This document shows, piece by piece, positions 6,285 through 12,034 of a DNA stretch of 12,034 nt. The notes below the pieces were generated by a model that was not told the DNA's origin, did no database searches, and worked only from the letters and a program-made list of their open reading frames with translations. This stretch comes from Planctomycetota bacterium (GTDB lineage Bacteria > Planctomycetota > UBA1135): NCBI GenBank assembly GCA_003501525.1, contig DNPI01000090.1:1-12034 (forward strand). Reading direction: 5' to 3'. The position numbers and the translations under genes were made by a program. The stretch's first letter is position 1, and each line of letters starts with the position of its first letter.

Positions 6285-8036
6285 ATGCCGGCCGCCTTTG
6301 CCGCGGGTGGTGCTTTTCTAGTCTATTTTTTGGGCTATCGCTTTTATAGCGGTTGGCTAGCTCGCCGGATATTTCGGTTGAGTCAATCCGCGGTCACTCC
6401 CGCGTATGCGCTTCGTGACGGCGTGGATTTTTTACCCACCCGGCCTCAAGTCCTTTTTGGGCATCACTATGCAAGCATCGCTGGATTGGCTCCCATGCTG
6501 GGTCCTGCAGTTGCAGTTTTTTGGGGCTGGTTGCCGGCACTCCTGTGGGTGGTTTTTGGGGCCATATTCATTGGATGTGTCCATGACTTTGCGGCTCTTG
6601 TCCTTTCAATTCGTCATCGAGGTGAGAGCATTGGCTCGCTTTGTGAGAGTATTTTGGGTGCGCGTGCCAAGGCACTTTTTCTCGGGCTTATATTTTTCGG
6701 AATCTCTTTGGCGATGGGAGTTTTTGTTTTTGTCATTTCAAAACTCTTTACTTGGGGAGACGATTTTGACCCGAGTCGACTTGATTTAGCCACGACTTCG
6801 TTTCCAGAATCTGTTCTTCCGTCTGCGGGTTTGATGGTTGTGGCGATGATTGCGGGTTGGCTATTGCACCGAAAGAGATTTCGACTTTTTCCAGTTGCGG
6901 TCGTTAGTTATCTGGCGCTTCTTCTGCTTGTTGGAGCTGGTTATTACTTCCCGGTGCTTGGTGTCTCTGGTCCAGAGTCTTGGCCTGCTACCCAAACCTG
7001 GGTTTGGATATTGCTTGGGTATGCTTGGTTGGCGAGCGTTCTTCCTGTTTGGTTTCTTCTTCAGGCGCGAGATTTTCTTAATGCTCTTCTGTTGGGCACA
7101 GGTTTACTTCTTATGTACAGCGGATTTTTCTTGTCGAATCCGACCTTCGATGCTCCAGCCTTTAATCCCAATCCTGTTGGGGCACCACCGTTACTCCCTT
7201 TTGTTTTTATTACAGTAGCCTGTGGAGCAGTCTCTGGCTTCCATGCTTTGGTCTCGAGTGGGACTACAGCGCGGCAGCTTGCGAAGGAAACGCACGCCCG
7301 GCCCGTTGGCTATGGGGGCATGTTGGCTGAATCGTTGCTTGCCCTTTTGGCTGTCCTCGCCTGTACCTGCACGTTGGGTGGGAAAGAGGCTTGGGCTAAA
7401 GTTTATTTGAATTGGGCGTCTGTTCAGGGTTTGGACCAAAAGCTGGGCGTGTTTATCCGAGGATCTGCGTCTTTTGTGCAGGAGCTTGGTATTCCCGGAG
7501 AACTCGCGGTGACGTTGGTTGCCATGGTTGTAGTTTCCTTTGCTCTCACTACGCTTGATTCTGCGACGCGACTCTTGCGCTTCAATTTGGAAGAGATTGG
7601 GAGGGCGTGTGCAAATTTTCCTTGTGGCCGAATCTTTAGAGTGGTCCTTGCGAATCGTTTTTTGGCTGCCGCTGTAGCTTGTAGTGCGATTGCTTTCTTT
7701 GCCTTCTATGAGGTGGACGGGCGGCCTGCTGGCCTGGCTCTCTGGCAGCTATTCGGTGGAACTAATCAACTTATTGCTGGGCTTACTTTATTGACGGCGG
7801 CGGTTTGGCTTAAGCAGTCCGGCCGCCCGAGTTGGCCGCTTTTTTTGCCTGGTTGTGGGATTTTAGTTCTAACTTTGGTTGCCCTCGGCTGGAAGATGCG
7901 TGCATTTTGGGAGCAGAGTGAAGTACTGCTACTTGTTCTCGCCGGGGCTCTCGTTTTTATTGGGTTAGGAGTTGGCGGAGCTGGTCTCTCCGCCTTTTTT
8001 GGGCGCTACGATAAAAGTCGCTTTCCTGCGGGATAA
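6285..8036 (+). CDS. cstA: CstA-family carbon starvation / peptide-pyruvate transporter
   Basis: CstA-family proteins are inner-membrane transporters; E. coli members take up peptides or pyruvate under carbon limitation. This 583-residue polytopic protein carries the family hallmarks FGHHYASIAG (58-67), GPAVAVFWGWLPALLWVVFG (73-92) followed by VHDFAALVLSIRHRGESIG (99-117), LPFVFITVACGAVSGFHALVSSGT (304-327) followed by ARPVGYGGMLAES (338-350), TTLDSATRLLRFNLEEIG (422-439) and LWQLFGGTNQLIAGLTLL (486-503). It is shorter than E. coli CstA (about 700 residues) but within the size of shorter family members. The ATG start is 7 bases after the SH3b gene, without a clear Shine-Dalgarno, consistent with coupling. 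The TAA stop lies inside the end of convergent tgt, a 31-base overlap. Family assignment is firm; the substrate is inferred from homologues. Confidence 0.9.
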   Translation: MPAAFAAGGAFLVYFLGYRFYSGWLARRIFRLSQSAVTPAYALRDGVDFLPTRPQVLFGHHYASIAGLAPMLGPAVAVFWGWLPALLWVVFGAIFIGCVHDFAALVLSIRHRGESIGSLCESILGARAKALFLGLIFFGISLAMGVFVFVISKLFTWGDDFDPSRLDLATTSFPESVLPSAGLMVVAMIAGWLLHRKRFRLFPVAVVSYLALLLLVGAGYYFPVLGVSGPESWPATQTWVWILLGYAWLASVLPVWFLLQARDFLNALLLGTGLLLMYSGFFLSNPTFDAPAFNPNPVGAPPLLPFVFITVACGAVSGFHALVSSGTTARQLAKETHARPVGYGGMLAESLLALLAVLACTCTLGGKEAWAKVYLNWASVQGLDQKLGVFIRGSASFVQELGIPGELAVTLVAMVVVSFALTTLDSATRLLRFNLEEIGRACANFPCGRIFRVVLANRFLAAAVACSAIAFFAFYEVDGRPAGLALWQLFGGTNQLIAGLTLLTAAVWLKQSGRPSWPLFLPGCGILVLTLVALGWKMRAFWEQSEVLLLVLAGALVFIGLGVGGAGLSAFFGRYDKSRFPAG

Positions 8037-9148
8037 GCTGCGCGTATTTGTGTCCTAAGCGCCTCAAAGTCTCCCTTTGCTATTGCGATTCGCATGCGGC
8101 TCATTAAATCTAAAACGAAGTGTAGATTGTGTGTCGACACAAGAATTGGTGGGAGCAGTTCCTTTGCTTGAAATCCTGCGCGAAGTGCTCCTCGGGGTAC
8201 TGTGCTCCGACATGCTTCGCATGGACAATCGGGGTCGATAGGAGCCGCATCTTCTTTGAATTGTGAATTGAGTAAATTTAGGCGTCCTCCCCAGGTGAGA
8301 GCGGTACCGAACCGTCCAGATCGGGTAGGGAAAACACAGTCGAAAATGTCGATTCCGCGAGCGACAGCTTCTATTAAATCTAAAGGCGTACCTACGCCCA
8401 TGAGGTAGCGTATTTTTTCGGGTGGAAGCCACCGCACCGATAGGTCTAGGCCGGTCATCATGGCTTCGTGTCCCTCGCCCACGCTTACGCCTCCGACGGC
8501 AAATCCGTCGAAGCCTAGCCTCAGCAGCCCAGCTGCGCATTCTTCTCTCAAGTCAGAAAGAGTGCCGCCTTGAACGATTCCAAATAGCGCTTGACCTGAA
8601 TCTGCAGCACCGCGTGCTTCGTGCAAATTTGCTTGGATTCCAGCCCAAGACAGTGTGCGTTTTACAGCTAGTGCCACTTCGTCCTGATTTTTTGGGTTTG
8701 CAGGGCAGACATCGAGGACCATTGCGATATCGGGGCCAAGGGCTGCTTGAGTCTGAAAAGCCAATTCGGGTGTCCAATCGATAAGTCCGCCTTGCACGGG
8801 ATGTTCTACTCGAACGCCGGCGTCATGAATACGGTCTGCGGCTTTCAATGAAAAAACTTGAAATCCTCCTGAGTCCGTTAGGACAGGCCCATCCCATCCG
8901 AGAAAATTATGCAGGCCTCCTATTGCTCGTACGGTTTCCACGCCAGGTCGAGCGGCTAAATGAAAAGCGTTGCCTAAGACAATCTCGCCACCTAAGGGGC
9001 GTATCTGAGTTGGAGAAATCCCTCGCAGCATTCCCCGCGTTGCAACGGGCATGAACGCTGGAGTCGACACAGCGCCGTGAGGGGTGTTGAGGGTTCCCGT
9101 GCGAGGTCCTTTGGCGGCTCCCTTGGTTAGTTTGAAATGAAAAGCCAT
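8006..9148 (-). CDS. tgt: Queuine/preQ1 tRNA-guanine transglycosylase
   Basis: Tgt exchanges guanine at position 34 of GUN-anticodon tRNAs for the queuosine precursor preQ1. The 380-residue protein has the full bacterial layout: TDSGGFQV with the general base Asp92, LDVCP with Asp146 and Cys148, GIVQGG (190-195), AVGGVSVGE (217-225), RYLMGVGTP (247-255), and IFDCVFPTR with the nucleophile Asp270. Zinc ligands are Cys308, Cys310, Cys313 and His340. Spacing of the three Asp residues matches the Zymomonas enzyme with a constant offset of 10. Departures from the common sequence are GGV instead of GGL in the base-recognition loop, PTRSGRFG instead of PTRNARNG, and the usual YLRHL replaced by ALRAGF near the zinc site. 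The start is ATG at 9148, 6 bases after the spoIID-like gene. queA is not adjacent. Confidence 0.95.
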   Translation of the reverse strand: MAFHFKLTKGAAKGPRTGTLNTPHGAVSTPAFMPVATRGMLRGISPTQIRPLGGEIVLGNAFHLAARPGVETVRAIGGLHNFLGWDGPVLTDSGGFQVFSLKAADRIHDAGVRVEHPVQGGLIDWTPELAFQTQAALGPDIAMVLDVCPANPKNQDEVALAVKRTLSWAGIQANLHEARGAADSGQALFGIVQGGTLSDLREECAAGLLRLGFDGFAVGGVSVGEGHEAMMTGLDLSVRWLPPEKIRYLMGVGTPLDLIEAVARGIDIFDCVFPTRSGRFGTALTWGGRLNLLNSQFKEDAAPIDPDCPCEACRSTVPRGALRAGFQAKELLPPILVSTHNLHFVLDLMSRMRIAIAKGDFEALRTQIRAAYPAGKRLLS

Positions 9149-9154
9149 GGCTTT

Positions 9155-10339
9155 TCAGCTGTTTATATACAGCGTCGAAATTAAAGATTCTGGGTAATAG
9201 TGTTTCAAGATTTCTCTGTAGTCATGCCCTTTTTGAGCAGCGTTCAATGCTCCCTTTTGGCAGAGTCCAACGCCGTGTCCATTTCCTGTGCCGGCTATGA
9301 CCAGGGAGCCATCTGCAAGCACAGTGAGTTTTTGCCAAAGGGCTGAGGGGACAGCGAACCCGGTCCGAAGATCTTCACCAAAGAAAGGCCCTCTAGCTGA
9401 AGGTCCGGTTAGTTCGATTTTCAACCATCGGCCTCCTGAGTCTCGGGCGCTAGCTTGTAGGCGGCTAATCCAGTTGCCTAACCCATGAGTGCGAGCGAAG
9501 CTATCCAATGTCGAAGCTGGAATAGTGCGTGACCACTTAAAAGGGCTTATGCAATTAGCATCTTTGACGCCAGAGAGCGGAGCCCACTGCCGCTTTGTAA
9601 ACCCCACGGCGGCAGAATTAGCGGTTTCCCCGCCGCAATCCGCATGAAAAAATGCGGGGATTAGTTCCCCAGCATGCGCGAGAATTAGCCCTTCGGTTGC
9701 GGTTACGGCTCTTTGGGCTGCTTGGGTTTCGAAATCAACACCAACAAATTTTTGGTCAGCGGGAGTGTCCCGAAGAGGTTTTCCTGACAAGTTTGTTTTC
9801 CAGAGAGCCCAAGTCCGGGCGACTACAGCTTGTGCTCTTAAAGCCTCCTCAGCTCCAGGTGTACTTGAAGGCATTTCTCCACATAAGACACCAAGCACGT
9901 AATCTTCAAGGGGCAGTTGCAAAACAATGTCGAGGTCGTGAGGTAGGCCGGATGCCCCTCGAGTGGTTTTGATTTGTAGTTCACCTCTATAAGTTTTATC
10001 TCTTAGCCTTATCCCGGCATCTCCATCCGTTGAAAGTGTGCAAGTCTTGTTGCCGAGTAGTCTGGCTCCCAGCAGCACTCCGGTTGGGTCAGGCGTTAGC
10101 CATCCGCGAAAATTAGACCCAGCGAGCAGGATGGAGCCATCCGCATCTTTCACATTCCACGAACCTCTCATTTCTAGCTCGACGGGGTCGGGACCACAGA
10201 ATTCTGTTAAGCGGACAGAGATTGAACCAGAGGAAACAAAGTTCGGGCTTGAGGCCATAGAGGCCTGTCCGAGGTACCAGAGCGCAGCAATGAGGAACGC
10301 GAACAGCAGGATGCGCGGAACAGCAGTGTTTCTCTGCAA
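9155..10339 (-). CDS. SpoIID/LytB domain protein (peptidoglycan glycan-strand cleaving)
   Basis: SpoIID proteins are lytic transglycosylases that cleave denuded glycan strands during engulfment in Bacillus; PVC homologues are linked to cell division. With the start used here the protein has 394 residues: a basic N-terminus (MQRNTAVPR), one hydrophobic signal or anchor segment (about 10-27), an N-terminal beta-rich part, then the catalytic core with LPLEDYVLGVLCGEMP (142-157, the Glu of GEMP being the expected catalytic residue), EALRAQAVVART (165-176), AFFHADCGGET (229-239) and a C-terminal NGHGVGLCQKGA. The frame extends upstream to ATG at 10426, which would overlap ruvB by 86 bases. I prefer TTG at 10339 because it lies 1 base after the ruvB stop, has GGAG 9 bases upstream and gives a clean signal segment. 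The longer form would be 423 residues. Confidence 0.88.
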   Translation of the reverse strand: MQRNTAVPRILLFAFLIAALWYLGQASMASSPNFVSSGSISVRLTEFCGPDPVELEMRGSWNVKDADGSILLAGSNFRGWLTPDPTGVLLGARLLGNKTCTLSTDGDAGIRLRDKTYRGELQIKTTRGASGLPHDLDIVLQLPLEDYVLGVLCGEMPSSTPGAEEALRAQAVVARTWALWKTNLSGKPLRDTPADQKFVGVDFETQAAQRAVTATEGLILAHAGELIPAFFHADCGGETANSAAVGFTKRQWAPLSGVKDANCISPFKWSRTIPASTLDSFARTHGLGNWISRLQASARDSGGRWLKIELTGPSARGPFFGEDLRTGFAVPSALWQKLTVLADGSLVIAGTGNGHGVGLCQKGALNAAQKGHDYREILKHYYPESLISTLYINS

Positions 10340-10340
10340 C

Positions 10341-11387
10341 CTAGTTTTCTCCGTCTTCTGAGGCCTCGAGTAGAGGAAGCTCCTTGCGCTTGTTGCCTTC
10401 TTGTCCGATTGCTTGCCAACCAACATCCAGAAGCAATCTCCCTTGGGGTGACCGTGCTAAAAAGCCCTGCCTAATTAGCCACGGCTCAATTACCCATTCG
10501 ATAGTGTCTTCTGCTTCATCAACCGCAGCAGACAAAGTTTTTAGGCCGATGGGGCCTCCACCCATTCGAGCTAATGACTCGAGCACTTTCCTATCGGCTC
10601 TTTCTAGTCCATTGTTGTCAATGTCAAGTAGCTCGAATGTTTGTTTTACAATTCCGGAAGAAATCGATTTGCGACCTTCGACTTGGGCTACATCGCGAGC
10701 GCGGCGGAGTAAACGATTGGCAATGCGGGGAGTGCCTCGGGAATGCCGTGCAAGCGCCGCGCGAGCTGTTGCAGAGCATTCGATATCAAGAATCTCAGCA
10801 CTTCTGCCTAAAATCTGTTCTAGAGCGGAAATCTCGTAAGGTTCAAAATGCAGGACATGACCAAACCTGGATCTCAAGGGGGCTCCAAGCAGAGCTTCGC
10901 GGGTTGTTGCGCCTACGAGGAGAAAAGGTGGTAAGTCCAGCTTGAGGAGTCGCGCGTGAACGCCTTGGTCGAGAGTGAATTCGAGTCGAAAATTGTCCAT
11001 CGCGCCATAAAGGTATTCCTCAACGGCTCTTGGTACACGGTGGATTTCGTCGATAAAAAGGATGCTGCCTTCTTCGAGTCCGCTCAATATTCCCACGAGG
11101 TCTTTCGCCCGTTCGAGTGCAGGTCCACTTGTGATTCTGAGCGGACATTCCAGCTCCGCTCCCAGAACATGAGCCAAGCTTGTTTTTCCTAGGCCAGGAG
11201 GCCCGGCAAAGAGGAGATGTTCTAGGACGTCGCTTCTCTCCTTTGCGGCTTGCATCATGACCTTCAGCGGCTCTAGTAAAGGTCCTTGACCCAAGAACTC
11301 GGCGAAATTTTTAGGTCGAAGTGTTCTCTCCGCCACTTGTTCTTCGCGCCCCGAAGGGGGTCGTTGATAAGCGGAATCCTTGGTCAC
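10341..11387 (-). CDS. ruvB: Holliday junction branch migration ATPase RuvB
   Basis: RuvB is the hexameric motor that, with RuvA, migrates Holliday junctions before RuvC cleavage. The 348-residue protein has the Walker A motif GPPGLGKTS (62-70), Walker B FIDEIH (111-116), sensor 1 GATTR (159-163), PLRSRFG (170-176) containing the arginine finger, sensor 2 GTPRIANRLLRRAR (218-231) and the C-terminal winged-helix DNA-binding domain (GGGPIGLKTL, then DTIEWVIEPWLIRQGFLARSPQGR-like sequence at 294-317). The start is GTG at 11387, preceded by AGGG with short spacing (4 bases). ruvA and ruvC are not adjacent. It is the first gene of the - strand group with the spoIID-like gene and tgt. A GAAC-N4-GTTC palindrome lies about 95 bases upstream. 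Confidence 0.97.
   Translation of the reverse strand: MTKDSAYQRPPSGREEQVAERTLRPKNFAEFLGQGPLLEPLKVMMQAAKERSDVLEHLLFAGPPGLGKTSLAHVLGAELECPLRITSGPALERAKDLVGILSGLEEGSILFIDEIHRVPRAVEEYLYGAMDNFRLEFTLDQGVHARLLKLDLPPFLLVGATTREALLGAPLRSRFGHVLHFEPYEISALEQILGRSAEILDIECSATARAALARHSRGTPRIANRLLRRARDVAQVEGRKSISSGIVKQTFELLDIDNNGLERADRKVLESLARMGGGPIGLKTLSAAVDEAEDTIEWVIEPWLIRQGFLARSPQGRLLLDVGWQAIGQEGNKRKELPLLEASEDGEN
10349..10352 (-). promoter_or_regulatory. Ribosome binding site for the spoIID-like gene
   Basis: On the - strand GGAG sits inside the last codons of ruvB, 9 bases before TTG at 10339-10337. It supports the short form of the SpoIID protein over an ATG start 86 bases inside ruvB, and implies translational coupling to ruvB. 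Confidence 0.5.
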
Positions 11388-11481
11388 GTTGCCCTATTTT
11401 GCCTTACGAGGCCCATAGTTTCCATGTTGAGCAAAGGATTCTGTTTCCTAGTCACTTCATTGCTCTAGAATGTAAAGCGGT

Positions 11482-11495
11482 GGAACGTGTGTTCC
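11482..11495. promoter_or_regulatory. Palindrome GGAACGTGTGTTCC, candidate LexA-type operator
   Basis: This is an inverted repeat GGAAC-GTGT-GTTCC in the 226-base region between ruvB and the divergent lipoprotein gene. Its core GAAC-N4-GTTC equals the Gram-positive LexA (DinR) box core, and ruvB is a classic SOS gene in many bacteria. Against it: no well-spaced -35/-10 pair is visible around it, and the verrucomicrobial LexA motif I recall has the half-sites in the opposite order (TGTTC-N4-GAACA). It could equally serve the divergent gene or be a short chance palindrome. Confidence 0.35.
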
Positions 11496-11613
11496 GCACA
11501 AGCTACTTACTGAATTTGGCCATTTTCTCAGAAAAGGACTATGGCCGAACTCCTTGGGGTTTGGCATCATGTCAGCTACGCCCCTGCGGGTTTGGCGTCT
11601 AGATCCTCCTAGC

Positions 11614-12034
11614 ATGACGAAACAATTCCCTGTTCTTCCAGCAGCACTCCTTTTGGGAGGGCTTTTTTCGGCTTGTTTTAATTCGGATGAGGTGAAAACC
11701 TCCCTTTCTTCAGGGGAAACGTCACAGACTCATCGAATTGAAACCGTTACGAATGGTTTTGGGAGGCTCCTGCCCTACGTTATGTACCCATATGATCCTT
11801 CGACGGGTTTGCCTGGTACAGGGGCCCCGGTTGAGATAAGGAGCTTAGACGATTTAATTGCTGCGCAACCCTCTGATGCCAACCCGATTTTGCCGCCGTC
11901 AACTTGGCCGGAGCAGGCCATTAACCCTGCAGGGAACTTGGCGAACCATTTTGTCTCTATTCAGTTCTCGCGCCAAATTTTTGTTGATTCCGTATTGGAC
12001 CCCAATTCTGCGAGTGGTCTGACAGGAGCAATCA
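11614..12034 (+). CDS. Putative lipoprotein, N-terminal part (3' end outside window)
   Basis: The frame opens at ATG 11614 and stays open for 140 codons to the window end. Residues 1-20 form a lipoprotein signal peptide with Lys3, a Leu/Ala/Gly core (AALLLGGLFSA) and Cys21 as the lipidation site; the residue three before Cys is Phe rather than the common Leu, still acceptable. After a Ser/Thr-rich linker the protein continues with GRLLPYVMYPYDPSTGLPG and near the edge FVSIQFSRQIFVDSVLDP, reminiscent of the first strands of bacterial Ig-like repeats (the 'I-x-F-S-x-x-V-D-x-x-S-V' pattern). Export and anchoring to the outer membrane or periplasmic face is the likely fate. No strong Shine-Dalgarno is visible. 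It diverges from ruvB. Function is unknown and the domain suggestion is tentative. Confidence 0.7.
   Translation, partial: MTKQFPVLPAALLLGGLFSACFNSDEVKTSLSSGETSQTHRIETVTNGFGRLLPYVMYPYDPSTGLPGTGAPVEIRSLDDLIAAQPSDANPILPPSTWPEQAINPAGNLANHFVSIQFSRQIFVDSVLDPNSASGLTGAI

Noticed and set aside
11541..11612. 23-codon frame (MAELLGVWHH...) ending one base before the lipoprotein ATG, a possible leader peptide
   Set aside because: The AAGGA in front is only 2 bases from its ATG, and the peptide has no run of regulatory codons; chance is more likely.
11388..11613. Short frames on both strands in the ruvB-lipoprotein gap, including an AGGAGG on the - strand at 11604-11609
   Set aside because: The AGGAGG is too far from any start codon, and the frames are short and featureless.

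Overview
The window is ordinary chromosomal DNA from a Gram-negative-type bacterium. Most genes are recognisable housekeeping, envelope or transport genes, and I see no phage, insertion sequence, CRISPR array, tRNA or rRNA. The best guess at lineage is the PVC group, probably Verrucomicrobiota (Opitutae-like). This is inferred from a SpoIID/LytB protein beside ruvB and tgt in what looks like a non-sporulating envelope, from SH3b and lipoprotein envelope genes, from weak Shine-Dalgarno sequences, and from frequent TTG/GTG starts. No marker gene proves it.

Layout, left to right. (1) On the + strand, the 3' part of thrS is followed with a TTGA stop/start overlap by a YdfG-type short-chain dehydrogenase. 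(2) A gene-free stretch (1355-1612) leads into a stand-alone gene for a 122-residue Gly/Ala-rich membrane protein of unknown function, closed by a strong UUCG hairpin. (3) A DUF6941 protein is followed 3 bases later by a DUF819 membrane transporter-like protein, both on the + strand. (4) rmuC lies on the - strand, convergent with the DUF819 gene. (5) Divergent from rmuC, a secreted two-SH3b-domain protein sits directly in front of a CstA-family peptide/pyruvate transporter. (6) On the - strand, ruvB, a SpoIID/LytB glycan-cleaving protein and tgt form a tight operon whose last gene runs 31 bp into the convergent cstA-like gene. (7) Divergent from ruvB, a lipoprotein gene begins at 11614 and runs off the window.

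Links between genes. The ruvB-spoIID-tgt order resembles the ruvB-spoIID-queA-tgt neighbourhood of clostridia and relatives, with queA missing. A GAAC-N4-GTTC palindrome between ruvB and the lipoprotein gene is a candidate LexA/SOS operator. RmuC (nuclease-fold, recombination-related) and RuvB (branch migration) are both DNA-processing proteins but are transcribed separately. The least explained items are the orphan 122-residue membrane protein with its own leader and terminator, and the C-terminal half of the SH3b protein. I found no convincing new multi-gene system.
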